The translations under genes and the position numbers were made by a program. Below, piece by piece: positions 42,110 to 54,338 of a stretch of DNA of 64,000 nucleotides (position 1 is the first letter of the stretch; each line of letters opens with the position of its first letter). The notes under the pieces were generated by a model. That model was not told the DNA's origin and made no database searches. It saw only the letters and a list, made by a program, of their open reading frames with translations. The stretch lies in NCBI GenBank assembly GCA_023897205.1, contig JAHWDD010000004.1, forward strand, positions 4,898,001-4,962,000. The letters run 5' to 3'. The stretch comes from Exophiala sp. HKRS030. Taxonomy: Eukaryota; Ascomycota; Eurotiomycetes; Chaetothyriales; Herpotrichiellaceae.

Positions 42110-43878
42110 ATGAGCAATGCTGGAACGATAGTGTTGCGCCTGGCCAAGAGAGGCCTCCAACAATCGACATGTCTACGACCTCGAGGGAATAATATCGGAC
42201 TGCGTTGCCTTCATTCTTCTTTGTTTGATACCCCTGCCTCCTCGAAAAGCTCTCTTCTAGCCCATGCGTCTCCTCGGTGTCCTCAATATAGTCAGCAAAG
42301 GTGTTTCAGTCGGTCTACCCGGTGCAACTTTTGGCCCTCACCCGCTGCGCAGATCCTCAAAGCGTATGGCTCCGGCAAGAAGCCAGAGCAAGGACTACGG
42401 TTCCAGGATGGAGAACTCGACTCCCAGGAACTCACCGACATATTCGGGCGACGCGGACCTCCCCCTCCGATAGCCAACTATCTCTTGCGAATCCTGCACG
42501 GCCGTCGGTATGATGGAACGCTTGATCTCCCACTCCCTGAAGATCTGGAGCTGGAGTTGTCGAAATATCCCCGTGCTTTCGAAGAAGGGCTGAACTGGCT
42601 CAGACAAGCATATCCGATAGATGAAGATGAAGCCATCCTGGCTCGAATCGAGCGGGAAGAGCACGCCCTTGAACGGGATAATCCATCAGAACTGTTACAG
42701 AGAGGACAAGATCTCAGGTTCTACAGAGGTCCGCAGAGCGGTCACTACCAGGCAAAATTGTCTGAAAAAGAAGGAGACGTGTATGGCGTCAGTGAACTCG
42801 AGAGACTTCGAGCGCAGAACGAGGCCAAGTTCCAAAAGGAGGAGGAGGAACTACAGGCCCAGATTGACGAGCGCATGACCAAAGTCCAAGAAGAGCAGAC
42901 GAATGCAGTTGCCCAGCGTCCTGAACAAGGGCTAGAGTCAGCAAAGGAAGTACGACCGCCAAACTCGTTTGAGAAGTGGGTTTTGAAAGCTCAGAATCGA
43001 GCGCAATCCAAGTTGACGCTTGAGTCCCCTGAAGTGGCTCAACAGTCTGCGGGTCGGCGACTGCTCCCATCGCTGCTCCTGACCTCCCTCGTGGCTGGGG
43101 GTTGTTTCCTCTACACACAGTACTGGCACAGACCCAAGCAATCCGAGCGTTTTTTCCCCGACCTGTCGCTTTCCGTCGCGACGATTGGTGCATTGTTGGC
43201 TGTCAATCTTGCCGTGTTCTTTGCCTGGAGAATGCCGCCGTTCTGGTCCTCTCTGAACAAGTACTTCATCATTGTTCCGGCATATCCTTATGCCTTCAGT
43301 ATGTTGGGAAGTCTTGTAAGCCACCAGAAACTTGGTCATCTTTTGGCCAACATGATCCCTCTGGTCATTTTCGGTCTTCCTTTGCATGAGGAAGTTGGAC
43401 GAGCTACTTTCCTTGCCATGTTCTTGTCTTCCGGTATCCTCGGGAGCTTTGGCAGTTTGGCCCGACACACCTTTTCGAAGGTGTTTGTCACCACAACGCT
43501 AGGGGCCAGTGGCTGTGTTTACGGAGTCGTCTCAGCCTACTTGTGGCTTCACCAAGAGTAAGTTTGGTTCCCACGAAGCTGACCAGAGAGTCGGTACTGA
43601 TACTTTTTTCCAGCGACCGGTTTTCCATCATGTTCCTTCCAAAAGACCTTGCGGAGCAGCTTTCATTCGACGGGAGAAGCTTGTTGATAGCCCTCGGTGC
43701 ATTACAAGTCTTCGGTAGCCTTCGGCCGGTCAAGAAAATCGACTATTTCGATCATCTTGTGGGAATGGCTGTAGGAGCGGTCTCAGCGTGGTGGTGGCAG
43801 AGTAATAAGGAAAAGAATGGTGGCTTTCCGAAGAAGTTTCAGAACTGGTGGAAGGTGACCTTTTCAGGATCAAAATAA
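42110..43878 (+). CDS. PCP1: Mitochondrial rhomboid protease, PCP1/PARL type
   Basis: Two exons (42110-43557, 43614-43878) give 570 residues. The N-terminal region is Arg/Ser/Leu-rich and lacks acidic residues, as in a mitochondrial presequence. A long hydrophilic, partly coiled-coil region precedes the membrane part. The rhomboid core has several membrane helices, HLLANMIPL, TLGASGCVYG with nucleophile Ser467, and FDHLVGMAVGA with His530. PCP1-type enzymes cleave membrane proteins in the inner mitochondrial membrane (Mgm1 and cytochrome c peroxidase in yeast). The 56-nt intron splits an Asp codon after the Ser-bearing helix. The long middle insert is larger than in yeast; its role is unknown. 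Confidence 0.9.
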
Positions 43879-44291
43879 GCCATGTATGACAGAGATAATC
43901 CTCGTATACCTCATGTAGACTTAGCATTATATATTGTATACTTCTATTGTGTTTACTTTGTACGCCGTAGAATGTCGGCCATCGGGAATCGGCATTCCTT
44001 CCCCCGCCGACGTCACTTTGCCTAATTCGTGCCTCGTGAGAATCTTAGGAAAAAAAGTCCCCACGACCAAGTGCCAGCGTTGATCTGTTTCGGGGTTCGA
44101 AGTCATAGATCTTATCATGATCTTACTGTAACGCTGGGTGTGGCTGCACATGATTCTACAGCTTCTTTGACTCCCTGACCGATCGCCGTTCGTCTGCCCT
44201 CGAGCAACCCTGCGGCCACCGCAAATTACTCATATCCCGCGGGGAAGCTCAACCGCCGTCTCTACCACGATTGAACTTCCTCACAATCGCA
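43879..44291. other. Intergenic, promoter of the Cia1 gene
   Basis: 3' sequence of the rhomboid gene and 5' leader of the WD40 gene; no other feature seen. Confidence 0.4.
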
Positions 44292-45935
44292 ATGACCGAC
44301 TCGGCTCCTCCTGAGTTATCCCTTCTCAGGAACCTGAAGCATCCTTCGACCGGACCCTCCCGGTCATGGCAATCTCTTGCCCATCCTGATCCCTCCACGC
44401 CCCTCCTCGCCTCGGGTTCTGCAGACAAAACGATCAATATTTGGAATCTACGGGACTTCTCTCTAATCTCCACCATAAGCGGCGGTCACAAACGCAGCGT
44501 TAGGGCTGTTGCCTGGAAGGACTACGGGAGGAATGCCAGCAAGAATAAAAAACCCGTCGTGCTGGGCACGGGGAGCTTTGACGCCAACGTCGGCATATGG
44601 ATATGGAACGATGAGAGACGATGGTCCAGGTTGGGCGACAATAACAGTGATGGTAACGACAATCAGCCGTCTTCAAGGGGTGTCCGAGACGCGACCATGG
44701 CTGACGAAATGGACCTGACGCGCAACGGCGACGACGAAGAGGATGAAGAATGGCATTTTTCGACGCTCTTGACCGGACCAGATTCCGAGATCAAATCCAT
44801 TGAATTTGCCCCGCCTCACTATGCGGCGAATCTTTTGGCCACATGCTCGCGGGATAAATCGGTGTGGATATGGGAAGAAGTCGAGCCAGAGGAGTGGGAG
44901 ACGATCGCCGTTCTCAGCGAACACACGGGCGATGTCAAGTCCGTCAGCTGGTGCGCGGGTGCGTCGAGAGGCAATGGCAGGAAGAACAAGAGACGGAAAC
45001 TGGAGACCGCGGGTGACGGTGACGTTGAGATGAGTGGACACACCAACGGGGCTTTTGCAACCGGTGGTGACGAGGACGACATACTCGGATCGAGAGATAT
45101 CCTGGCGAGCGGCTCTTACGACGACACGATCAGGTTGTGGCGCGATGTCGAGGAGGAGGGAGATTGGACCTGTGTGGGTGTGATTGAAGGGCACCGAGGG
45201 ACAGTGTGGGACGTCAAGTGGGAAGGATTCATCAACTACGACAGACTGAACCTGTCGGGCTTGGCGGATCCAGATCGAGATACGGCGGTTGCGGAATTCG
45301 AAGCGGATTGGCAACCGAGAATAGTCTCGTGTTCGGACGACTTGAGTGTACGGGTCTGGAGGCGCGAGTTGAGCGAGGCTGAGAAGGCGAAGAGGGCAGA
45401 AAGGAGAACCACATCTTCGGCACCGACGGGGTTTGCGAGTTCGAGATTACCCAGTGTCATTCGGCCGATGAGTAGTATGGAGAGGTGGGTGGAGGATTCT
45501 GTACTGCCAGAGGTCCATGTTCGCAGCGTCTATGCTGTGGACTGGTCGAGGCGGACAGGTCTGGTGGTGAGTTGTGGCGGAGACGGGGCGATCGTGGTGT
45601 ACAAAGAGGTTGTCGATGCGGACGCCAACGGCGCCAATGGTACTGGTGCTGGGGACGTGGCCATGAATGGTACAACCACCACCAACACCACCAATTCGGA
45701 TGAGGCAGCGGCAGCGGAGGCACCTCAACCGTACGCGGTGCACAAGATGAAGTGGGTTGTCGTTGCGGTCATCGAGGCGGCTCATGATGAGTTTGAGATC
45801 AATCATGTCTGTTGGGCCGAGAGAAGAGACAAGGATAAACGAGCGGAAGGGGAAGAGGTCATCATCTCGACCGGTGATGAGGGGGATGTCAGGATTTGGA
45901 CATTACCTGATGTTCTCGTAGAAAGAGATGTATGA
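44292..45935 (+). CDS. CIA1: Cytosolic iron-sulfur assembly WD40 protein Cia1
   Basis: A single exon of 547 residues that folds as a WD40 propeller. The blades show LASGSADKTINIWNL, LGTGSFDANVGIW, LATCSRDKSVWIWEE, LASGSYDDTIRLWRD, VSCSDDLSVRVWRR, VSCGGDGAIVVYKE and a last STGDEGDVRIWTL. Cia1 (CIAO1) is the docking platform of the cytosolic targeting complex that inserts Fe-S clusters into nuclear and cytosolic apoproteins. The spacing WEEVEPEEWE, HTGDVKSV and HRGTVWDVKW fits that family. It is longer than yeast Cia1 because of acidic or low-complexity inserts between blades (Gly/Asp/Asn near 120-150; a Lys/Arg stretch near 235; Asn/Thr-rich near 460). Confidence 0.9.
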   Translation: MTDSAPPELSLLRNLKHPSTGPSRSWQSLAHPDPSTPLLASGSADKTINIWNLRDFSLISTISGGHKRSVRAVAWKDYGRNASKNKKPVVLGTGSFDANVGIWIWNDERRWSRLGDNNSDGNDNQPSSRGVRDATMADEMDLTRNGDDEEDEEWHFSTLLTGPDSEIKSIEFAPPHYAANLLATCSRDKSVWIWEEVEPEEWETIAVLSEHTGDVKSVSWCAGASRGNGRKNKRRKLETAGDGDVEMSGHTNGAFATGGDEDDILGSRDILASGSYDDTIRLWRDVEEEGDWTCVGVIEGHRGTVWDVKWEGFINYDRLNLSGLADPDRDTAVAEFEADWQPRIVSCSDDLSVRVWRRELSEAEKAKRAERRTTSSAPTGFASSRLPSVIRPMSSMERWVEDSVLPEVHVRSVYAVDWSRRTGLVVSCGGDGAIVVYKEVVDADANGANGTGAGDVAMNGTTTTNTTNSDEAAAAEAPQPYAVHKMKWVVVAVIEAAHDEFEINHVCWAERRDKDKRAEGEEVIISTGDEGDVRIWTLPDVLVERDV

Positions 45936-46560
45936 GCGCCTACTTACTATTTACCAGATCATGAACTGGTCTTGGTTGGGCATTTGAATTTTTATGAAAG
46001 GAGTGGTTGAGATCATATCGCTGCATCACGGGAGTTACTCGTTATTTGGTCGCATTAAGTAGCAGAGGCATCTCTCTACCTTGGGGTATCTAGTCATTTC
46101 AAGAAGAACAAAAGATCGTGAGTACAAGAAAGTCATGTGTATTCAGTGTTGAGGTTTGTCACCACGGTTGAGATATTGTATCCAGTTCAATCGTGGGACA
46201 AATGCAGTATGTGACACCACGTAACTACCTAGGGAACTACTACTACCCAAGGTAAGGCAAGGATAGAATGTTGTCATGTGTTTCAAACGTAGTTGTATTC
46301 AAAAGCTTTCCCAAAATCCCCAATTGAAACTCGTCCGTTCGACCTTTTAGTATACGGCCGCGGTAGCTCAAATGTTTGACCAACTCATGTCTCGAGATCC
46401 GAACTTATTCCTAGGCTGATGAGAAATGTAACAACCATATGAAACTATATGATTCCTTTTTTTTCTTTTTGCTTCTTTTTTCTCAGAAAAGGATTAAAAA
46501 AAGAACTCGTGCTTCGGTGGCTGTTTTTTGGGATTCGGAATGGACAAGTTCACATCTCAT
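45936..46560. other. Intergenic; tRNA-like fragment near 46362
   Basis: Contains GGTAGCTCAAATGTTTGA (46362-46379), similar to a tRNA A box, without a good B box. Otherwise 3' regions of convergent genes with T-rich runs. Confidence 0.4.
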
Positions 46561-48384
46561 TCACTCATTCGACTTGTCCAAGGTCATTTCTTTAGGGATC
46601 CATCCCTGTTTGGCCTCCCACTTTTCCCTCCAGCCGGGAAAGTAAGGACTGTCGTCCAGAGTGTGGACCGGCCAATCCTTTTCGACAACTCCCTTGGACT
46701 TTTGTTCGGCCTCGTACTCCTGTAGGGCCGGGACGACGACGTGCTCGACGTGCCAGGTGTTTTTGTACTTCATGAGATTTTCCTTGCCCTCCCTCAACAC
46801 CTTGAGGACGAGACTGGGGACGTAAGGTTCGTCACGGAACTCGGTCAGGGGAGTGAAGAGCGCTTTGAAGTTGAAGACGATCCCACCACTCAACGGTAAA
46901 CGCCGGAGGGTCTGCCAGTCGACCCTCAAATGGATGCGGGAGACGTCCAAGTCGGGCATTTGGAAATCTCGGTATTTCTCGTGAGGGTCCCCGGGGGGCA
47001 TGTACAACGGCTGATCGACCTCCAAACCCCATGAACCACGTTGGATGGGTTTGTTGGCCGGCATTTTGGTAAAGTATCTACAATGACCCCGGAAAACACA
47101 AAAGGTTAGTTACTCGATTGATATACGAATATGAAGTTGGAGGGAAAAAAATGCAAGACCAGAAATAAGAGGGGGAAGGAGATGATGATGAAGACGCCTT
47201 GGGGAAGAAAAGGGCAAGAAGACATACCTATCCATACTAAATTGCATCTTTTCCTTGTAGTCTGGAATAGGAGCGTGGATCTGATGAAGTTGTAAACCTA
47301 TCTTGGTTCCGACGTTCCAACCCAAAGCGCTACAAATCATGCCGGCGCGGAAATGGTAGTAACCCGTCTCTGGGTTTCGGATGGTGATGGCGAAATCCTC
47401 CGGAACATTGTCCAGCAACACCAACAGAGGGTGCTTGGCCTTGACGTCCTGTGTCGTGTTGAGGATCTTGTTCTGAAAAGTGCGTTTGTCTTTTCCCAAG
47501 ACAAAATACTGCGGGTATCTGGCGCAGAGAAATTGCAGAACCATCTCCATGAGTTCTTTGCAAGCCAGCTCCGACCCAGGAAGCCACTGCAACACGGCTT
47601 CTCCGTGTTCCGCGTACAATTTCTTGCGCTGGGCGATGCGCGTGCGGTACGTGTTTTCAAGTTCGAGCCACCAGTTTGGTTCGAGTTTGGTCAAGGCTAT
47701 TGATATCCAAATGTGAGTAAATTTTGATTTTTGATCGTTGAACAAGGGAATGCAACAGCAGTGACAAGGGGGAATGGGGAATTGTGTAAGGGTGTGATCA
47801 TGATCGAAACAACAGATCAAAAGAAACGTACACATGGTTTGATGATACGCCCATCGGAACGGACGGTAAGGTCGGGGTAGAGCCTTGTCAATGTCGTGTT
47901 CCAGGTATGGCTCTGGCAAGGGAACACCACTCAGAGTCGAGTAGTCTGGGAAATCACCCAAAGCACGAACTTCTTGGATCTTCATGCCTGTGTACACATA
48001 CTTGTCCGGGTCGGCGGTGCGGAAATCCTCGTCGAAACCCAAGATGCACTTGTGCCAGGTTTTCTCGTCAAAGACCAAATCTCCCACGGCTTCGCGCTGG
48101 GCTGGTGGCAAGTTTGCGGCGGCTTCCTCAAGGCCCTCTCGGATCGAAGGCGGGAATGCGTTGACATACTCGGACGATTTGGGAGGCGCGTTGGATGGAT
48201 CCTTCTTGTCTGGAGAGAGTGATCGGGGTGGCGTGCTCGCACTGGATGCTCGACGACCCCGGAACTGTAGTCGTCGAATGACCACGTCTCTCTGGCGCTG
48301 GCTCAGACTCAAATATGTGACGACACTGGCGCATATGGCTAGGCCTATCCAGAGGAGAGCTTGTTCACCCATTATCGAAGACAT
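46561..48384 (-). CDS. DUF3445 / HRQ-family haem-dependent N-demethylase-like protein
   Basis: Three exons (48384-47832, 47696-47228, 47077-46561) give 512 residues. Residues 9-27 form one membrane anchor (LLWIGLAICASVVTYLSL), followed by a Ser/Pro linker. The DUF3445 domain then shows PYRPFRWAYHQTM, LTKLEPNWWLELENTYR, RYPQYF, NPETGYYHFRAGMICSALGW, GLQLHQIHAPIPDYKEKM, HLRVDWQTLRRLP and FNFKALFTPL. Bacterial relatives (HdmA-type) are the alpha subunit of haem-dependent oxidative N-demethylases; the fungal substrate is unknown. Intron 1 is long (135 nt) with a GTACGT donor. The anchor suggests a membrane location, probably ER or mitochondrial outer face. Confidence 0.87.
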
Positions 48385-50735
48385 GGCGGATTGGGCTTGC
48401 TTTGTCGCAGAGGGCTCTTGTAGTGGATTTATCGCTGTGGGTTGGGGACGTCGGTTATCATCGACATGGACCGACCCGATATGTCACCTTACAACCTCGA
48501 TGGTTGTTGGTCGCACTGGTTTCGCTGCGTTGGCGTCAATGGCTATTCACAGACCAAAACGAGTCGAATGAATGAAACGTCCAAAGCAACAGACGATTGA
48601 TGCTCAGCCTCGGAAAATAAAGGGAAAGGTGGCTGTACAAGAAATAAATATGTATTGTCAGTCGATCTAAGGAGATCTCCGAGACTGGGAATAGAAGAGA
48701 CAAGGGGGCAAGACAAGATCCCAAGTTTCGAACCGCTAGAGACTCAGAGACTTCCGAGAAATACAGAGAAGTTCAAAGAGTGCTTGCTTGGTTTTGTGAA
48801 ACGTGGGAGCGTTCAAGTGTAAATAAACGGCTCGTAGGAGAACGACGAAAGGCCGGTAAAGTGGCGAGACAAGTCAGGTCAAGTTTTAGACTGTCAGATG
48901 GGTCCGTGGGATGGACTTTTGCCCACGGGTAATGGAGTATGGAGTATGAATAGTAGACAACGGGAGAGAGGTGCTCGAAGAGGTTGTAGAGTGTCGAGAG
49001 AAAGTGGAAGTCGTCATCGGCTCGCATCTTTGATGCCAACTCCACAGTCCATTGGAGGTAAAAACATACCAGTCATGCCCTGGGCCGAGCTGCCAGGTGT
49101 ACGGGTACCTGTTGTACCTGAAGCCAATGACAGGAGCATATGATTCGATATGTGATCTAAACGCCGTACCCAACACAGGCCGGATCCGAACGAGGTCACG
49201 ACCGGGGCCAGCTCACGGTGTCTTTGCTCGAGTCAAATCGCTGAAACTCGATTGATGAAAGACGTAGACTGTTCCCAAAAAGGACAACCACGATGCGGAC
49301 AACCTTGTAACACCCAGGAGAGAAGGTGAATGGAGACAAGGTACTCACCCGTACGAGGGGGGGCAAGTTTCAAACATGGAAGGAGAGAGAGAGCAAGGTG
49401 TAAAGCGAGAGTCTCGGTTGGCTGCGCGGACAGCCTTGCCACAAGCAGTTTAGAGGGACAAGTTGCAAGAGATCCCGGATGATGGCGATGACAACTGATA
49501 CCGCAGATAAGGGCACTTCACGCCCGTCGGCCAAAGAGCCAATAAACCAAACTAGGACGGAGTAGAGAGGACTCTTGAACGAGGGGAAGAATGTGGTGTT
49601 GGTTCTGGCCCACTTTACTCGGTCAATGTGATTCGTCAGTGCTCGACCTCATCAATCTTTCCTCCTTCGGGCAAATCTATCCAGGTCTCTCTTGCCGCCC
49701 AGTCAGCCAGCCAGCCCAGAGCCCTCTCTGCTGTCCGCCTTACGAGCCCCCTTGACCTCTCCAGTTGCAATGCTTGTCAGCAAAGGACTCGTACCGCGTT
49801 CAGCAGAGACCTCTTGCAAAGTACGACGTGCTTTGGCCTGCTGCCTCGTGATTTAACAATCAGGGTCGTGTAAGATGCTGTACCAGGATCCCTTGTGAGA
49901 CCTGGAACTTGGGACTTGTACAACGGGCGTCTGCGCTTCGAGAAGCGAGGCTCGTGCCACGACTGTTGTCTGTACAACTGTTCTCCCGCAACTTCTTCAA
50001 ACGGAATCGATGATTTGCACGTGGTCGATGGCCGCTTGTGGCTGTGGTGAGCCTGTCTGTTCAGACCGGTTTGAAAGACTATTGCAGGATCGTCGAGCTT
50101 GTACTTACAACCAAGGCAAAGTGACCAAGCTCGTTGCCTTTTGTACCGTCCAGTGCTTGATCCCCAGGTTCTCATATCATGCACTACGGCATTCGCTGTC
50201 CGAGGTTGGTGCTCTGCTAAGATAATGCTTGGGAGTAGGTTGAACTGAAATCCTGGAAATATTCTCTGTGTCCTTGATTGAACAGCAGTGGTTCACAACT
50301 CTCGCACAGCCAAGGAGGAATGGGATATGTCTTCCAGTGCTCACACCCTCTGCGTATCTGCAGAGACCGTCAGGTTGGGACCGCCTCGACGTGGTGCCTG
50401 GACTGCATACAGAGTAACGTTAGGAAGGCGCATTCGTCCTCCCATCACACAGATGACCCTCAAGTCTCAAGGGGCAGGTTCAGGTCTGATGACAACGTGT
50501 ATCAAAGTCATTGTCGTGTCCCGAAGGAGTCGATTATTGCGACGATTGGGAGGATAGTGTAACGAATCTAGCACAAGACCAGCTGAGACGACCCGTTGTC
50601 GTGAATTTGAGGAACACTAAAGACTGTAGAGCATGGACCCGAAGAGGTGCAGGGGACATGCTTCCTCCTCAGCTTTGCTCTAACAAGCCATCTACTTGTG
50701 GCATTAATTTTCGGTTTTCACCAGAGGTGAACTCC
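48385..50735. other. 2.3-kb stretch without a convincing gene
   Basis: Long 5' region of the DUF3445 gene, then frames at 49777-50184 (minus) and 50278-51062 (plus) that look like chance or shadow. No repeat or RNA gene recognised. Confidence 0.4.
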
Positions 50736-52443
50736 TCAAGAGCTATACTTTCGCCTCTGGCTGGAGATATCCTGCTCATCCCCGTTCAATGTTCTTTCAT
50801 CATCACCTTCCTCGCCGTCACTAATTTCGAAGTCGCTAGGCGACGCCAGGTCTCTTGCACTGTACTCGTCCATCAAGATATTTACATCCAAATCTGCAGC
50901 CGTCATGGTCATTTCCTGCGGTCCTCCCGCTCCATTCTCTACTTCAACTCGTCTGCGTTCTTCAGGAAGCGGAGTCCGCAGAAACATGACCAGCATTCCG
51001 ACATCATAGCAGATCTTCAGGACGGCTGCCAGTTCAAACGGTATCCACCACTTTTCCTTTGACCAGACGTAAGAAGTGATCAATGGGCCGAAACTTGAAG
51101 CCAAAGTCCTCACGAAATTCAAAGTACCCATGGCTTGGGTCCTTTCTCGAGGTAGGAACATTGCAGCCACAAACGCTTCCCGCGGTGCCTGGTCCATGCT
51201 ACCGAACATGGCATCTGCGAGAAGAAGGATCGCCAATAGGTACCAAGTCTTTGAAGCCAGCGGGATGAGCGCTAGGAACAAGGCACATGGCAAGTGCATA
51301 AGAACCATGGCGCGAACGAGTCCAACACGTCTCGCGACATATGCGGAAAGCAGATTCGAGAGACTGGAGAACAGCCATACAACAGCCATGAGGTATCCAA
51401 TATAATGCATCAAAAACCATCGGTTCCGTAAACGGACATACCAGGACATCAGAGTCAATGGAACCATGCCTGCCGCAAAGGAATTCAAAGCATACAATAG
51501 AGACAAGCGCATCAAGGCTGGTAGAGAAGATCGAGAAACCTTCCATGGTGACACTATTGACTTCCGTAGGCGGGTGGATAAGGAAGATGTGGCCATAGTA
51601 GCAGCACCTGCTCGAGGTTGTTTCAGTATTGAGAAACGTCGTGGGAGCAAGCCGGTCTGCTCTGAAGATGGTGACCCGACTTCCTCAACAGTCGTAGTAG
51701 CAGCCCATGTGTATTTCGCGGCGGAGCTGGCTTCACATTCTGAGCTCAGCAGGAAGGTTATTGCAAACTTGAGCAGTCCGATCAGAGCGTACATTCCAAA
51801 GACAGGATGGTACGTCTCTTTCCAGTTACGATGGAGAAAAGTTCGTTGAGCCCAGGTCAGATAGCCAGTGACACAAAGGCCAGAAGCCATTCCAAGAGTA
51901 GATGACACTGCAAACCATGCGTAGACATCAGTTCTGGCTTCGATGGGCGAGAGTTGGGCGAGGATTGCCTCCTATGAAACATCATCGATCAGGTCACACT
52001 TTCATGATTTTGGGTAATCTCCTTACCTCTAGAGCGCGGAACGGTCCGACTTCATGGGCACCTGGACATATGACCCCAACTATGGCCGCAAACAGGAGCA
52101 AATAGTAGTTTTCGGTCAAAGCGAACACGGTTCCAGAAACGACCATGAGAAGAGAACCAACCATTAGTACCCGGCGACGACCAAGCTTATCGGCCACTAT
52201 TGTGAGGATATAACTGATTGCTGCATCGCCAAGAAGAGTCAGTGTCATGAAGACCCCAATCTGTAGTCCGTATCCAGCTATCCACAGGAAGACCGCAAGG
52301 ACCAAAGCAGCTCCTCCGTAGGCAAACATTCTCAGAAAGCGAGTGAGAAAGATCAGATAGATATCCTTGTTGCCATAGTCTCGCAGTGACTGGAACCCGG
52401 TCTCTCGGTTCAGCCATTGGAGGAAAGCGGGCGTGAATGCCAT
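50736..52443 (-). CDS. Major facilitator superfamily transporter
   Basis: Two exons (52443-52027, 51971-50736) give 550 residues with about twelve hydrophobic segments in two halves. The loop between membrane helices 2 and 3 has the MFS signature (DKLGRRRVL). A central hydrophilic loop (about 215-275) separates the halves, and the C-terminal about 80 residues are acidic and cytosolic (SDGEEGDDER). It resembles fungal MFS_1 proteins of the ygaY/YJL-type without a clear substrate; I cannot say whether it moves sugars, drugs or amines. The intron is 55 nt with a GTAAGG donor. It is divergent from the MTG1 gene. Confidence 0.85.
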
Positions 52444-53321
52444 GTTGTACTTTCAATAGGCGGTGTGGTCCCAACCACTTCCAAAAGTCGGAACTGGCGA
52501 TTTAAACCCAGAAAAAACAATCTGAATGATAATACAAAATCGAAACGAAATAACACAAACCTGCAAAGAGACATATGCTGTCTCGAGGCAACAGCGGAAC
52601 ATAAGTGCCTCAAAGTCATACCCAAATTGACAGCACGATGCTGATCAATCATCCGAGCCGTGGAAAGCGGCATTGGTCTCTGACTCTTACTGCTGGCAGA
52701 GTCGAAGTTGGAGGGGGGGAACTCATGTAGCTAGTGCTGCGTCAAGCTCTGCAAAAGCCTTCAATCTCACGATGGTTTGTAGATTAAGCGAGTAGAAACC
52801 CCGGTACGGGAGGGGGGGGGAGGAGGAATGGTGCAGGATTTCTGCATATAGATCGTCATGATATGGGATTCTGCGATATAAGAGGTCGGTAAATAATCCT
52901 GTATCGCATTCTTGACGGATACAGGTGCCGGATGCTGGAACACCGCCCAAATGGTCTCTATCGCTGGATCATTGTGTTGGAGAAGATTCTCTCTTACAGG
53001 GATCAGGCACTTAAGAGGTATAGAGTAGATATGGGGTTTCTTTTGGGGATGGCGATGTTGTTCGTTCAGGATGCCCTGACATCGAGAAATGCAGTAGAAG
53101 GAGTAGGTGTGTAAGGTGAAAATACTTTACCCTATATTTCCAGTACGGCGAGATTTACTGTTCTGAAGTGCAACTGCGGTCTTTCGACTTTTCTACTTCA
53201 AGAATGCATTTGCGGCAGACCTGTGACCAACGGTTCTCGCAGATCAATGTCGTATTGTATGGATCATCGTTGAGATGGCTGCTCGCCGACAGTCTACCCA
53301 GATTCCTCTACCACCTCGAAC
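52444..53321. other. Divergent promoter region of MFS and MTG1 genes
   Basis: Has a homopolymeric G run near 52810; no gene or repeat called. Confidence 0.4.
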
Positions 53322-54338
53322 ATGGAGGCATTCGTCCCGCGACAGGTCTACCCTAACCTGTCCTCCATACCGAGATCGTATTATCTCGGCCACCATGCCG
53401 CCGGGCTCTCCAAGATGAGATCTTTGGTCTCTCAGATCGATTTGGTCATCGAATGTCGCGATTACCGCACCCCCATCGTCTCCCGTAACCCGCTGTTCGA
53501 AGCGAACCTGGGAGAACGACCACGGTTGATTGTCTACACCAAGCAAGACTTGGGGAGCAACTCGACGAGCGAAGACAGAAAAAGGGAAAACACAATCAGA
53601 AAATGGGACGCTCCTTCCACATCTTTGTTCACCGACATCAAGTCTCGGTCGACGATAAGTAAAGTCCTGGACTTTGCACGAGCTCACGCCAACCACTCTA
53701 CTTCACTCTTCGGAACACGTCTCATGGTCGTTGGCATGCCCAATGTCGGCAAGTCTTCGCTCCTGAATGCGCTTCGCAACGTGAGTCTGGGCAAGAAGAA
53801 GGCGGCGAGGACAGGAGACCAGCCCGGCGTGACGAGAAAGATCGGTACGAGCGTCAAGATCATCGAGGGCGACGAAGGGAGAGAGGGAGTCTACGTTCTC
53901 GACACGCCGGGAGTGTTTGTCCCGTACGTACCTGACGCCGAGAGCATGCTCAAGTTGGCACTCTGCGGGAGTGTCAAGGACACCATAATTCCACCGACGA
54001 CCATCGCCGACTACCTCCTTTTCCACCTCAATTTGAACGACCCGACTCTGTACAATATGTTCTCCGGACCGACCAACGACATCTTTGTGGTGCTCGAAGC
54101 ACTCGCTCGCAAGCAAGGTCGCCTGAAAAAGGGTGGTCTCCCTGATTTTGAATCTTCAGCGTTGCAGTTTGTCCAACGCTGGAGGAGTGGTCAGATGGGT
54201 CGATTCATACTAGACACTGTGACGGAAGACGCCTTGACCAAACGACTGGAATTGCTCACCTCGTACGGAGGCAGTCTACACCAGGCTCGCAAGGCGGCCA
54301 AGCAACTCAGAAAGGAAGCCTATCTCGGAGGAGGCTGA
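53322..54338 (+). CDS. MTG1: Mitochondrial ribosome-assembly GTPase MTG1
   Basis: A single exon of 338 residues with circularly permuted GTPase motifs (YlqF/RbgA class). YTKQD (G4) comes before GMPNVGKSS (G1, residue 138) and VLDTPGVF (G3, near 194). PRSYYLGHHAAGLSKM at the start and the C-terminal YLLFHLNL region match the family. MTG1 helps assemble the large mitochondrial ribosomal subunit on the matrix side of the inner membrane. The order G4-G1-G3 is diagnostic. No obvious cleavable presequence is seen, so the ATG may be slightly off or targeting may be internal. Confidence 0.92.
   Translation: MEAFVPRQVYPNLSSIPRSYYLGHHAAGLSKMRSLVSQIDLVIECRDYRTPIVSRNPLFEANLGERPRLIVYTKQDLGSNSTSEDRKRENTIRKWDAPSTSLFTDIKSRSTISKVLDFARAHANHSTSLFGTRLMVVGMPNVGKSSLLNALRNVSLGKKKAARTGDQPGVTRKIGTSVKIIEGDEGREGVYVLDTPGVFVPYVPDAESMLKLALCGSVKDTIIPPTTIADYLLFHLNLNDPTLYNMFSGPTNDIFVVLEALARKQGRLKKGGLPDFESSALQFVQRWRSGQMGRFILDTVTEDALTKRLELLTSYGGSLHQARKAAKQLRKEAYLGGG

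Noticed and set aside
44673..45314. 213-residue minus frame opposite Cia1
   Set aside because: Shadow of WD40 coding sequence with no own features.
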